The position numbers and the translations under genes were made by a program. A stretch of DNA of 64,000 bases, taken from positions 1-64,000 of the forward strand of contig JAHLKH010000160.1 of NCBI GenBank assembly GCA_025526915.1, read 5' to 3'. Positions 35,101 through 46,882 of the stretch are shown here, one piece after another (position 1 is the first letter of the stretch; each line of letters begins with the position of its first letter). The notes under the pieces were generated by a model. The model saw only the letters and a list, made by a program, of their open reading frames with translations, did not search any database and was not told where the DNA came from. The stretch is from Entophlyctis helioformis (lineage: Eukaryota; Chytridiomycota; Chytridiomycetes; Chytridiales; Chytriomycetaceae).

Positions 35101-35189
35101 TCCAGACGCGCATCGACGAGCTGGAAGTCGAAAAGTCTCTGCTGCGGAGCATGATGCTGGATGCTGCTGGCCGTCGGGATCTGGATTAA
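32152..35189 (+). CDS. C2H2 zinc-finger transcription factor, Crz1-like
   Basis: Exon 1 (32152-32284) encodes MNPNHHHPPYPDE... and ends at a GTATGT donor. The acceptor that keeps phase is probably at 32601, after which one frame stays open to 35189; other acceptors are possible. Three tandem zinc fingers lie near 33085-33345: CDVCPMAFSRVQNLRAHSYIH, CPVCPQAFSRLHDLKRHQRLH, and a C2HC-like third (CPHCHRTFARQDALTRHLR...C). The 'FARQDALTRH' third finger and arrangement resemble fungal Crz1/calcineurin-responsive factors; this is an inference. The rest is Gln/His/Pro/Ser-rich with two poly-Gln tracts, typical of activation regions, and the C-terminus is a coiled coil (LHRQIQALTSENRALRDRLL). The third TGACGTCA of the region (32243-32250) lies inside exon 1. 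No frameshift is needed. Confidence 0.8.
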
Positions 35190-35562
35190 TCTTTTGTAAT
35201 CTTTGCTTGTCTGTCTTGGTTTCCCTTAGTCCCCCTCCCCTCCCCTCTCCCCCTCCCTCCTTCTCCTTACACGGCCTCCTCTTTCTCATATAGTATGTCA
35301 ATACACTGTGTTTTTTCAGCTAATGGCGGAGTGCTACATGTGTGTCGATCAGGAGGGATCCTTGGTGCTTGAACGATGCCGTGCAGCTCAATGTCTTGCG
35401 CTCTCCTGGCTGCTCGGGCTGCTGGCCTGGCGCTGCGTTGCTGCACAGATCACGCCGTGCCTGCCATCTCGAGAATCAGGTCACTTTCTTGTCGCGCCAT
35501 TTGCGAGATTCGCCACCAGCACAGCAACCACCACAACAGCGACGACAGCAACCGCACACGAC
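35190..35562. other. Intergenic between the C2H2 and WDR7 genes
   Basis: 373 bp, beginning with a C/T-rich stretch (35220-35280) that is probably the C2H2 3' UTR. It contains the WDR7 promoter. No gene is seen. Confidence 0.5.
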
Positions 35563-38500
35563 ATGTCGTCACTGGTTGTGCCGATAGCCTGCTGGCAGCG
35601 TCCGCCGGCATCCAAGCTCACATGCACGGCAGCCACCGACGACGGCTCGCTGCTCGTGGCAGGCACCCATTCGGGGGCCATCCTTACGTTTGGCTGGCCA
35701 GACCCGTCGGCCGACCTTCGTCGCCAGGTATGACCGTCCGACCCAGCAGCCTGCCTGTCTGCCCGTCTGCCCGCCTGCCTATCTGCCTATCTGCCCGCTT
35801 GCCAAGCCCGTGCTGCCGACTGACGCTGCCGACAGATGGTGCCGAGGACGGTGGCGATAGGACACCAGGCGCCCGTGACATGCGTCGTCGTTGAGCGTGT
35901 CGAGGTCGACGGCGTGGCCACACGGCAGAACGTCATTGTGTCTGGTGCTCGAGATGGGTGAGCCGTCCCTGCATCCATCCATCCTTCCATCCATCCATCG
36001 ACGCCTGCGTTCTCGCACGGCGCGTGGCGAGGCGCTGGCTGGCTGGCTGGCTGGCTGACTAACGGATGCATCAACACACACACGCAACCGGCAGCGAGAT
36101 TGCCCTGTGGGATCTGGAGGACGGCCGGTGTCTGCAAACCAACTCGGATGCGCTCGATACGGCTCCGCAGGGCATCCATGTGAGCCATCGTCGCCGCCAA
36201 TCTCGCCTCTGTTCGTACGCGATGGTCTGACTCGAGCTCTTGCGTCTGCCTGCCTGAATGCCGACATGTCTGACTCGATCGCAACAGCTGAGCTCGGGCG
36301 GCCGGTACTTACTGTGCCATGGATACTCCGAGACTCTGACGGTTCTTGACGCCTCGACGCTCGAGACCGTGCGATCGCTGCCAGTGAGCGACCAGTGGAT
36401 CGCGTCGATTGCTCTCTTCCCGACAGGTACGTTTGCTGGCATCCACACGCCACATCCTTCCACTACAGTCACCATGACCACCACCGTCTCACTTTGCTGT
36501 TATGCATTGATGGATGACAGATACCAAGGGCGTCGATCAGGTGGTGGCGATCACGTTTGACGGGCGGTTGCACCACATGACGTTTGCTGCAGACGCCATG
36601 TCGTTTACGCGAGAGAGCACCCCGCAGCCCATCATGGCGGGTCCTTGTCGCGGGCATCTCAGATCCAGTTCAACCGGTTCGACAAACGGCTCATTCTCGT
36701 GCAAAAGAAACGCCGTTCCTGTGTGAGTTGTGATGTTTGGCTCACCGACCAGACTCTACACCAGCGAGCCAGCTCACCCGTCGGATGGATGGATGGATGG
36801 ATGGACAGATTTACTACCTTGCCGAGAGTCCTGCGGCTGCCGAGATGCTTGCTGCCATTGATTGCCCGGCACCCGATCGCTCGTGGACCGGTGGCCGGTT
36901 CATATCGGCCCGATCCATCATGCTGTGGACTGCGACAGGATCAACTTATTTCTACTACCTGGGACCCGAGACGGATCTGCGTGTCGCGCCATGCGCCGTC
37001 ATCCAGAGCCAAGTCATTGTGCTCTTGTCGGACGGCGTGACGGCCGTCTATGTCGATCGCATGGAAATTGGTGCTGCTGGATACCAGGCGTACAAGTGGG
37101 TTGCTTGCAACGGGTACAGGCTCACCCGGACCGCTGACACCAATTCTGGATGGATGGATCGATGGCTGGATGGGGAGCCAGGTCTACTGCGTGTATTGGG
37201 CACGTTGCGTCGCGCGGCACGAACGCAGGCGGCGCTACATCCATTGGGTCCTCGGGCCACGGACTCGTGTGCCTGTGCCTGCGAATCCATCGACCGACCA
37301 GGCACAGATGCTGCTGCAGTTTGAGGCATCGCCCAACGGCGCCTACCGTGTCCATCACACGTATTTCTGGGCGAGTCTCTTTGGATCCAACGTGTCGCAC
37401 ATTCGCGCGTCTGGCGACTCCCATGTCGGCGCGCCAGTGACGCATCCGTACATCCAGCTGTCGTCCCAGTTTGGTGAGCCACTGCACGTCCAGTACACCC
37501 CTGCCGAGCGGCCTGTGCTTGCCACACTCACGCTCTGCTGCCATCCTCCCCTCAGACTACAAGTTCCAAGACATCTGGCCGTCACAGACCCGGTCGGCCC
37601 TTACCTCTGCACACCCGCTTCGCGCCACCTGCTCGTGCCTGATCCTCAAACGGCAGGTTGCGCTCGGCCAAGAGAACGGCTCGATCCTCATCGTGCCTCT
37701 CTCGGCCCCCGTCCTCCACGAATCCTCCAAGCACCCGATCGACCGCGCAAGGCTCCTCCGTGGCGGCCACCATGGCCCGGTCACGGCCCTCTGCGTGCCG
37801 CTCTTTCTGCGCGTCGACTCGGTGCGCGATCGCCGTCTCCTGAGCGGCTCCGTCGACGGCTCCGTCATGCTGTGGAACCTCGATACGGGCGAGGCGCTGG
37901 GCTCGTTCCTCCCGCACGCCATGCCCGTCATCTCGTTCACGCCGCTTCCGACCGAGGTGGGCGGCAAATTCAAGGCCGCCGTGGTCTCGGTGCGGCGGAC
38001 CACTCGGTGTCGGTGGTGGATGTCGAGGATGCCGTCTGCCACTACAAGTTTGCTGGACACCCTGCGCCCGTCGAGGCTGTCTATGTGCGGCCGCTGGACG
38101 ATATCCTCGTGGTCGAGTGCACGGACGGCTCGCTGTATGTGTGGCAGATCAAGACGGGACATCTCGATCGCGTGGTCACTGGCCCGCTTGTTGCCGACAT
38201 TCTTGCTGGCTGCGATATCAAGGCATCGTGAGTCTGCTTGCACTGCACTGCACTGCACGCCACTGCACTGCACTGTACAGCCAACCCCTTCTGACTCGCG
38301 TGTCTGGCAATAGGTGCCGGCTGATGCTGTTTCCGTACGCGAGCGCCAATGTGCGACGCACGCTGTCCGTGTACTCGATCACAGACAACACGCAGACGCT
38401 CCCCATTTCCTCGTGTACCAGGTCAACATCAAGCGCCTCATTGACGACATTATCAATGGCGAGCATGTGCTCACGCCTACAACGCCGCGCAAGGAGCTCC

Positions 38501-41378
38501 GCAATCCAGTCGCCGTGAGCGGGCTGGCCAAGCCACCTCGCACGTCGTCCCCGCTGAGCGCGCATCCATTCAACGCGCTTCTCAATGGCGGCCTGGTGGC
38601 GTCGCTCAACCCCAAGACAGCCGCCTTGACACCGTCCAGCCACAACGGCGGCGGCAGTGGCACGCCGGAAATGCCGCACAAGCTGTCCGACTCTTCGCCC
38701 GCGGGTCCGTGTCTGGCCGTCGGTCAGCAGCACCAGCAGCAGCAGCAAACGCATGATGACGTTTGGACAGCTGTTTCGTCACCAGTCGGCGTTCCGTGCC
38801 CGGCACGCGCACTCGCACTCGCAACGGATGCGCATCTCGATCGACGAGATGGACGATGGGGCGTCAACCCCCGAGTCTGGTCCCGGTACGCCTGTATCGC
38901 CGGGACTGGCTGACACGGACGGGCTTACGGGACTCGGCAGCGACGATTCGGCGTCGGCAGCGGCGGCAGCGGTGGGGTCGGTGCCGATGGCTGGCACCGC
39001 GTCGGGCCGATCGGTGGCGGCGAGTGGCGACGTGCTGCCCGCGAAACCGACGGTCGCTGTGCCGAGCACCGCGCCAAGCGTGACGAGTATGGAGACGGGC
39101 GTCATCCAGTCGATCCTGTCGGCTGTGCTGTCGTGGGGCGTGGATCCCGACCTCGATGCCATGTGCATGGACAAGCTTGGCCTTGAACCGCCGGCGTCCT
39201 ATGTGTCGATTGGGTTCCGCGGGTAAGAACCGTGGCTTGCTGCCATTCACGCGTTCTTGGCACTGGCACTGGCACTGGCACTGACATGACGCGGTGGCAC
39301 TGGAATCGGACAGTGCGAGTGGCTACTTGTCCTTTCCGGTTCCCCCTCCATCGCAGCCACAGCGGGAGAGTGAGCCGAGTGCCGACACGCTCATCTCCGC
39401 GGACCGGCTCGCGACGTCGTTTGCCGACTGGAAGGTGTCGGGCTCCATGACGGCCGCGCGTCTTTTGCAGATCCTCTCGCTCAGCCGCTCGGTCCTCGCC
39501 ACGCGCGGTCTCCAAGCAGATATCGGCCACCTCATCACCAGCTACGGCGTGCTGTTGCCCGGCCATGTTGGTGCCGGGTACATGCACCCGTCATTCTCCC
39601 TGCTGGCCAAGTACTGGCAAGATCCTGTCGGTACATTCTCCCGCATCCCTCTTCTCGCTCTGCTAGACTGTTTGGCGTGTTTTGATGTTCTCACATACAC
39701 ACCTCACACACAACCGCACACAGCGGATGTCCAGGAAGCGGCGCGCAGTCAGTTTGAAAGCACACTGGGACTGCTCTCGTCGGACGACAAGACTGCCATC
39801 GTCGCGTACTGGCGGCCGTACCTGCCGTTTGTCTTTGAGCGCATCACCAAAATGGGCATGCGCGCTACCATTATCCTTGGAATCATTGGCTGCGGACCGC
39901 CGTCTTCTCTCAATGTCCGGTGAGCTCCGGCCTCCCTCTCCTGTCCTCTTTCTCTCTCCCCTACTCGTGTCTGTCCACACGCAGCATTCTTTGGATGGAT
40001 GCTAACAGCCAATGCATGGCGGATGGCGGATGACGGATGGCGGGTGACCAGCGTGTGCAAGGACGTTGCCGAGTCGCTGGACATGATCATCAAGGACGAA
40101 GCCAAGTCCACGTACCGGCTGATTGCCATTGAGATCATGGGACGCGGCTTCGCCAACTGGGAGCCCCACATCAACGGATCAGGGGTTCTGCGCGGCCTGG
40201 TGGCGCTGACGGGGCTTGTGCAGCCGTCGGTACCCAGCATCGTCACTGGTGGCAGCAGCAGCGGGAGCGGCGGCGTGTCGGCAGCCTCGGCGGCCTCGGC
40301 GGCCTCGGCGGCAGCTGTTGGTCAGGCGGCTCCTGCTGCGCCGTCGACGCCAGGTCCCGCTGGCACGCCCTCGACCGGTGTGGTCGCGAGCGGCCCGGCA
40401 GCCATGGGTGCCGGACAACAGCTGTCCCCTGCGCTCATGCTCATGGCACGCCAAGCGCTCGTCAACGTTGCCAGCGTCAACGCCGGGCTGTTTGTGACCA
40501 CGCTCACGTTTGATCTGGTGCATGCCCGCTCCGTGTCGGACCGCGGCGGCTGTCTCAAGCTGCTCGGCATGTTCATCAGCAAGGTACGCATGCGCTGAAC
40601 AGCCGGTTGAGTCGTGTGTACCGGCATGTCCGTGTGGCTGACATACCCACACCGCGTCGCGTCACACCACGCCGCGTCGCGTCGCGTGAACAGAAACCCA
40701 TCATCCTGTACCCGCACCTCACGCGCATCGTGGACGCCATGGTCAAGACGCTGGATCCCAACACGCCGCACGTGCGCGAATCCCTGCAGCAGCTCGTCAC
40801 GGTCAACTTTTCCGAGCTGGTCAAGACCTATCCCGGCGTCGCGTTCCATGCTGGGTCGCAGCGTCTGGCCGTCGGCGGCTCGGACGGTCTTGTGATTGTC
40901 TACGATCTCCGCACCGCGACCAAGGCGTTTGTTCTCGAGGTGAATGGGCCTGCTGATCGGCGTCTCTGTTGTTGAGGCGAGGAGGATGGCTGACGCAATG
41001 CGATGCGATGCAATGCGAAACGACGGACAGGGACATGCCAAGGCTGTGCATGCCGTGTCGTTCTCGCCGGATGGCAAGCTGATTGCAACGTTTTCAGTGG
41101 ACGAGAACTGCGCCAAGATCTGGCAGCCGCAGTCTGGGTTCCTGGGCACGCTTGTCGGTGCGCTGTCTGGCACCGCGGCGGGCACTGGCGCGGGTGCTGC
41201 GCTGGCCAGCGTCTCGGGGGCAGGACACCTCAAACCGTTCCGCAGTTTCCCTGTTGGACCGCCACAGGCGGCAGTGGCTGTAGTGAGTATTCTCCGCGAG
41301 GTGCGGTTCTCGTGGGTCGGCGAACGCGCCGTGCGGCTGTCGAGTATCAAGGAGTTTGAAATGATGTTCAATGTATGA
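35563..41378 (+). CDS. WDR7: WDR7 / rabconnectin-3 beta-like WD40 protein
   Basis: Partner of DMXL/Rav1-type proteins in V-ATPase assembly. Supported exons: 35563-35727, 35836-35957, 36095-36179, 36288-36426, 36521-36722, 36809-about 37091, about 37303-37473, 37556-38227, 38314-39222, 39314-39630, 39724-39919, 40052-40583, 40694-40939, 41031-41378; about 1460 aa (human WDR7 about 1490). N-terminal WD repeats include EIALWDLEDGRCLQ, LLCHGYSETLTVLDA and SWTGGRF; a second set has LLSGSVDGSVMLWNLDTGEA and CTDGSLYVWQIKTGHLDR. The middle is a helical region; the C-terminal repeats read QRLAVGGSDGLVIVYDLRTAT and GHAKAVHAVSFSPDGKLIAT. Four one-base indels interrupt conserved stretches near 36642, 37993 (GG to G), 38407 (C-run) and 38748. 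The exon between 37092 and 37303 is uncertain. Confidence 0.9.
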
Positions 41379-41434
41379 TGGTGCATCACCCGTTCCTCTT
41401 GTCTTGCTGCTCCGTTGAGCGGGCCGGTTGTGGT

Positions 41435-43104
41435 TCACATTGCCGTGCCTGGGGATCGGCGCGTCCGTGGTGGTGGGATGCCGCGTGATGAGCCAGCGAC
41501 GCCTTGAATGCCAGACCGCTGCGCTGTGTGACTGAAGCCCATGCCATGAGCATGGCCGCCACTGCCGCTGCTTGTGCTGCTGGATGTGCCGAGGCGGCCC
41601 GTAAACAGCGGCTGGTACTCGGGCTGTGCCGTGAGATGGCTCTGCTGGTGCTTTGGCTGTCCAGAATGCACCGGCGGACGCGGTGTTCCCTGTCGCACCT
41701 CGTGGTCCCCGCCATGACGAGCCAGAAACGCGGGCTGGTGCTGCTGGTGGGATGGATGTGGGATGTGAGCGTGATGGCCTTGCTGAGACAGGCGCTCTTG
41801 AGGCTGCATCAGCATGCTCTGTCGGCCTGCTGCCGATCCTGGCATTTGCTCGGCTGGTGCTTGCTGGTGCCCGCCAGACACGTTTGACAGCAGAGCGCGT
41901 TGTGGCTGCAGCTGCGATGAGAGCGGGCCGCTACGGAACGTGCTCGTGCTCATGAGCGTGTCTGTGGCAAAGGCGCTAAACTGGAAGCCGCCTGGGACAC
42001 CTGCACTTGATCGCTGGTTGCCAAGCGGCTGACGGTCAGTCTGGCGTCTGGCGCAGCACAGGAGGTACCAGCCGCGACAAGATGAGAAGGCATCCTTGCC
42101 TGCGTCAAGGGCTGTCCACTCAAGTGAGAGGAAAGACGAGAGCCTGCGTCCTGACTGGGCATATGCTGATCGGCAGCACCGGATCCATCGTCCTTGCGCT
42201 GCCCCTGCAGCAGAGTGCGTCGCTTGAGCTTGTCGTACATGGTCTGCAACTTCATGAACTGACGGTTTTTCTCGGCGAACTGCTCGGCGAGGGAATGGTG
42301 CCGTGCACGCTCCATCTCGGCCTCTTTGACGATGGCGTTGATCTTGTCTTGCAGGGCAGACACTTCTTGGTTGGCATCGCGGACAATGGACTGCAGCTGG
42401 CGCTCGAGCTTTGCGCACTGCTCGTCAAGGGACTTGTACAGCGCAGACTGGTATGCCGACTCTTGCGTGCACTGGTAGGTCCAGAAGCTGAGCGCTCTGC
42501 TCGTGATTTCAATGACGATCTCGGGACGCAGCCCGGCCAGAACGCTCTGTGCAGTCTGCGGTCAGCAGCTCCCTGGCTCTGCCTGGCTCTGCATGACGCG
42601 TTCAACGCGTTCAACGCATTGACGCGTTCACAGACATGCACACAACAGGCAACAAAGTGGATGCATAATCGATCATCGAGCCAGCGCAGAGCACTCACCG
42701 ACTTGTAGTCCTCGGTCGGGCACAGCTCGCTGACCACAATGTCGTCCCTGCAGACGCAGCGTCGCGGTCGACAGGGGGTCAGGCGGCAGGCGAGAGAAGG
42801 CAGACAAGGCGAGAGAAGGCAGATGCAGCACAGACATACCGCTGTGTCAGGGACGTCTCGCAGGCTGGACTGCAAGACGGGCCCAGCAGGCATTGCAGGC
42901 GGCGTGGGCAATGTGAGCGATGCGAGTCGTGGCAGAGCAGCGGCGATCGATGTGCAGCATGAGCCAAACGAACCAGACGAGGGCAGCCGAGAAGGCGCGA
43001 GTCCCGCAGTCCACGCAGAACACGTGGCTGCAGGTCGTGACGACGGCCCGTGCCGAGAGCGTCTGGCGGCAGGCGAGGTTGTTGCACCGCAGCACCTGAT
43101 CCAT
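41435..43104 (-). CDS. HEI10: HEI10 / CCNB1IP1-type RING E3 ligase (meiotic crossover factor)
   Basis: SUMO/ubiquitin E3 that marks crossover sites on meiotic chromosomes. Exons in order: 42974-43104, 42840-42869, 42699-42747, 41435-42546. The RING is assembled across introns: CNNLAC, CSHVFCVDCG, then C/PAC with its first Cys codon split by the 104-nt intron 1 (donor GTTCGT). Next come DDIVVSELCPTEDYKS, VLAGLRPEIVIEITSRALSF and WTYQCTQESAYQ, matching CCNB1IP1 closely, then a coiled coil (MERARHHSLAEQFAEKNRQF, KLQTMYDKLKRR). The Gln/Ser-rich tail contains FQFSAF, like the vertebrate GDFQFRPF. One base is missing near 42025-42031; restored length about 440 aa. It is convergent with WDR7 (56 bp) and divergent from the next gene (93 bp). 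Confidence 0.9.
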
Positions 43105-43197
43105 GTTGTTGCTGTTGCTTTCGCTGTTGCTGCTGCTGTTGCTGTGGGGCGGTGCAAGCTGAGTTGCCCGAGTTTATCGAATCCGCCACGTCAGAGC

Positions 43198-44442
43198 ATG
43201 TTCGGGCGGTTGTTCTCGCTCTTCAAGGCCTCGCTGCCCCGCTTCGTGCAGGGCGTCCACGCTGCTCCGCACAAGACCGCCGGCCTCATGATGGCCGTGC
43301 GCATGGCCGTGCGCCCGCTGCGTCCGCACGCCGCTCCGTCCACCTCGTCGACCAAGCAGGACACCCAGACCAGCATCGAGCAGTCGCTGGCTCTGCAGCA
43401 GCACGACCGTCTGAGCCTGCTGGCTGCCGTGTGGTCATCGCTGGCGTCGGCCTGGCCAAAGAGCCCCTGGCCAGCGGCCCAGACAGCCGCACACGCTTCA
43501 TACGCCCCCACCACGCCCCTCACGCCCCTCGAGCGCCATGCCTGGACGGCCCTCTCTCGCGCTGCATTCCCGCGGCTCGGCCTCTCGTTCGCCGCAGCAA
43601 CGTCCGCTGCCGTTGCCGTGTCTCCGGTCCGGCAGTGGGCAGCATCGCCTCGCCGATCGGCGTCAACAGTCGCAGGCCCAGTCGCAGGCGTGGCAAGGTA
43701 TCCAGCCACACTCCAGTCTCACTGGGCTGCACGCCTATCGCCCGCACTCGTGCGCCAGGCGGCCTTTGAGTCGATGCGCAGGGCATTCGCCATTCCACGC
43801 ATCGCCATCCCTCAACCACGCCAAGCCAGCCAGCAACCGCCGCAGCCCATCGCAGCAGCAGCGATCACGGCCAAGGACGCCATCATCTCCATCAGCTTTT
43901 ACAGCCCACCGGCGCTCGAGTTTGAGACGATCCGTCCATCCGTGACCCGTCTCGCTGCCACGCACATTCGCGAGATCCAGCAGGTTGCCGACAACCACTA
44001 CGAGCATCTGTGCGCCGTGTCGGCCATGCTGCACAAGCTGCTAGCTGCCGGCGTGCACGACATTCAAGTTGTGTCTGGCGACGGCACCACGAGCGCTCTT
44101 GGGTCGATGAGCGAGATGGTCATGGGCATGGGCGGACTCGAGCTGCGCGTGCGCGTTCCTGGCGGCCTGATCAGCCAGACGGGAGCACCGACAGCGGAAG
44201 CGTGGCTGGCGGGGCTTGGTGTTGACCCGGCCAGCCCCCACTTTGCAGTCCGGGCGGTCGAGGAGAAGGAGGCGGCCAGAGTCGGAGGGGCCGTGGATGT
44301 GCAGAGCTTTGTGGATCTGATTGCGTCGCTCAAGGAACAGGCGGCGGCAGGCGGCATGTTTGGCAGCAGGGGCAGTGGCAGCCGCAGACGCCGCAACGAG
44401 CGCCAGCTGGCACGGTTTGCGGCGTATGCGCAGACGCTGTGA
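43198..44442 (+). CDS. Unknown conserved-looking protein, 414 aa
   Basis: Single exon, intact. The first 60 residues are basic and lack acidic residues (MFGRLFSLFKASLPRFVQG, MAVRMAVRPLRPHAAP), which fits a mitochondrial targeting sequence; this is inference. The middle is Ala/Pro/Ser-rich. The C-terminal 180 residues look folded: IISISFYSPPALEFETIRPS, THIREIQQVADNHYEHLCAV, HKLLAAGVHDIQVV, LELRVRVPGG, and a basic end (GSRRRRNERQLARFAAYAQ). I do not recognise a family. It shares a 93-bp divergent promoter with HEI10. Confidence 0.65.
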   Translation: MFGRLFSLFKASLPRFVQGVHAAPHKTAGLMMAVRMAVRPLRPHAAPSTSSTKQDTQTSIEQSLALQQHDRLSLLAAVWSSLASAWPKSPWPAAQTAAHASYAPTTPLTPLERHAWTALSRAAFPRLGLSFAAATSAAVAVSPVRQWAASPRRSASTVAGPVAGVARYPATLQSHWAARLSPALVRQAAFESMRRAFAIPRIAIPQPRQASQQPPQPIAAAAITAKDAIISISFYSPPALEFETIRPSVTRLAATHIREIQQVADNHYEHLCAVSAMLHKLLAAGVHDIQVVSGDGTTSALGSMSEMVMGMGGLELRVRVPGGLISQTGAPTAEAWLAGLGVDPASPHFAVRAVEEKEAARVGGAVDVQSFVDLIASLKEQAAAGGMFGSRGSGSRRRRNERQLARFAAYAQTL

Positions 44443-44560
44443 GCGGCGTGTGGGAGCGGTGGAATGCAGTGACCAGCGACCAATGAATGAATGAATGAAT
44501 GGAGTGTCCATCGATCAGTGGAGTCGAGTGGAGAGTAGTGGAGTAGAGTGGAGTGGAGTG

Positions 44561-44632
44561 CACCAATTGAAGCACCAATAGAAGCACCAATAGAAGCACC
44601 AATAGAAGCACCAATAGAAGCACCAATAGAAT
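44561..44632. repeat. 12-bp tandem repeat, 6 units
   Basis: Six consecutive 12-bp units, consensus CACCAATAGAAG; the first unit has TTG for TAG and the last base of the array differs. It is preceded by a (GAAT)n run near 44484-44499 and a GTGGA-rich stretch. It lies between the unknown gene and DAHP synthase, 90 bp upstream of the latter's ATG. Confidence 0.9.
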
Positions 44633-44682
44633 GCACGTGATCCGTGCCACGAGGGCGGCGGAGTTGCGATCCGCTCCTGCTC

Positions 44683-44688
44683 TGACTC
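44683..44688 (+). promoter_or_regulatory. Possible Gcn4-type half-site TGACTC before DAHP synthase
   Basis: TGACTC lies 34 bp upstream of the DAHP synthase ATG. The seventh base is G rather than A, so it matches the Gcn4 core only partly, and it may fall in the 5' UTR. Confidence 0.2.
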
Positions 44689-44721
44689 GCACACTCCTCA
44701 CACACACCTGCACACGCTCGC

Positions 44722-46144
44722 ATGCTCAACTCTGTCACTGCTGCTGCTATGGCCTCTGCCGATGCCCCTGCCGATGCCCCTGCTGCCAAGGCCTCGGCTG
44801 CGGCCTCTGCCACGTCCGCCCATGCAACGCCCGCCCAAGCCACGGAGCACCGCCCGCACGCAGACGCCTTGAACGACCTCGACGACAAGCGCATCATCGC
44901 CATCCGGCCGCTCATCCCGCCCGCCATCCTGATGGAGGAGCTGCCGCTGACGCCGGCCGCCGCCGCCACCGTCGGCCTGGCCCGCACCGACGCCCAGCGC
45001 ATCATCCACGGCGCCGACGACCGCCTGCTCGTCGTCGTCGGCCCGTGCTCCATCCACGACGTGGACGCCGCCCTCGAGTACGCTGCCAAGCTCAAGGCGT
45101 ACGCCGACAGCGCGGCCGACGACCTGTGCATCATCATGCGCGTGTACTTTGAGAAGCCGCGCACGACGGTTGGTGAGTGGTCGCTGTGTCGCTGTGTCTG
45201 TGTCTGTGTGTCTGTCTGGGCACTGCATCCACTGCATCCTCTGTCTGCCTGGGCATCCGCCACATGTGCATCCACTGCATCCTGTGGCTCAGACCCTCCT
45301 CGTCTTGCTGACATGTGATTGCATCGCGCCGCCATCGCGCCTCGTCGCAGGCTGGAAGGGCCTCATCAACGACCCCAACCTCGACGGCACCTTTGCCATC
45401 AACAGCGGCCTCCGTCTCTCGCGCTCGCTCCTCCTGCGCCTGGCCTCCCTCGGCGTCCCCTGCGCCGTCGAGTTCCTCGACACCATCTCGCCGCAGTTCC
45501 TCGCCGATCTCGTCTCCTGGGGTGCCATCGGTGCCCGCACCACAGAGTCGCAGGTCCACCGCGAGCTCGCGTCCGGCCTGTCCGTGCCCGTCGGCTTCAA
45601 GAACGGCACAGAGGGAAACTTGGGCGTCGCGGTCGATGCCATTCGTGCTGCGCGTGCTCCCCACTGCTTCCTGTCCGTCACCAAGCAGGGCTTGTCTGCC
45701 ATCGTGCAAACCGGCGGCAACGACTGCTGCCACGTCATCCTGCGCGGCGGCTCCGCTGGCCCCAACTACGATGCGTCCAGTGTCGCTGGTGCTGTGCGCG
45801 ACTGCACAAAGGCCGGCGTCAGACCTGCCATCATGATCGACTGCTCCCACGGCAACTCGTCCAAGGACTACAGAAAGCAGGCAATTGTGGTTCAGAGCAT
45901 CGCCCAGCAGATGGCGAGCGATGCCACAACTGCCGATGTCGACACGGGCAAGTGGATCGCCGGTGTCATGATCGAGAGCCATCTCAAGGCTGGACGCCAA
46001 GACCTCGTGTCCGGACGCAAGGACGAGCTCGTGTACGGCATGTCCATCACGGATGCGTGCGTCTCGTGGGACGAGACGGTCGGTCTTCTCGACACTCTGC
46101 GCGACGCTGTTCGTGCACGCAGAGCGCGTCTGTCTGCCGAGTAG
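44722..46144 (+). CDS. 3-deoxy-D-arabino-heptulosonate 7-phosphate (DAHP) synthase
   Basis: Condenses phosphoenolpyruvate and erythrose 4-phosphate, the first step of the shikimate pathway. Two exons, 44722-45172 and 45351-46144, with a 178-nt intron; 414 aa, intact. Type I (AroF/G/H, yeast Aro3/Aro4) class: [92 protein letters not shown] and VMIESHLKAGRQ. The 50-residue Ala/Thr/Pro-rich N-terminal extension is unusual; translation might start later, or it may be a regulatory or targeting tail. Whether it is the Phe- or Tyr-inhibited form cannot be told here. The stop is 59 bp from the convergent dolichol kinase stop. Confidence 0.95.
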
Positions 46145-46203
46145 AGTACATAGCCAGCCATCGCCACTGCATTAATGGGACTTGAATGAATCCGACTGCT
46201 CAT

Positions 46204-46829
46204 TTATCTAGATGCGAGATTGAGCATCGCAAAGAGATACAGGGGAATGACCAGGTTGTCGTTTTGCTCAGAGAACGCCTCGAGCAGCGCCGTGCACACC
46301 ACACCGCCGACAGTCGCAGCCGTCCACTGCACTCGGACTGCATGCCCAGACGCAGCAGCGATGGCCCACATGCTCGCCAGCACGCCAGCCACGAACCCAG
46401 CCGTCCCTTCCACCGACTTGTCACGGCGTGCCCACTTAACGCGTCCAACAGCCTTGCCCACCAACGACGCCAGGGCATCGCCCACACCCAATGCCAGCAC
46501 GCCAGCCAGCCCGCTCATCTCCACGCCAGCGTCTCCGCTGTCCGCAACCGGCTCCACAGCCGGTCGACCGAGCCACGCCAACCACACGGGCAACGCGCAT
46601 CCGACAAGCAGATACAGGTGCGACAGCACAACCGGCCCGTTGTCCCGCGAGTCCAGAAACTGCGCGAAAAACGGCTGGATGCGTACTTGCAGATTCGCCA
46701 CCCGATACACTCGCACGCACTCGACAAACACCAAGCCCGCGACCGAGACTGCGAACGCCAGCACCATGAATTCCGTCTTGTTATCCATCCATCCATCCAC
46801 ACGGATCAGAGAGAGAGAGAGAGAGAGAG

Positions 46830-46882
<53 letters not shown>

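Noticed and set aside
42870..42973. Unspliced HEI10 RING with CNAC as last Cys pair
   Set aside because: That frame stops before the conserved DDIVVSELCP segment, whereas the spliced model gives a proper CPAC and keeps phase.
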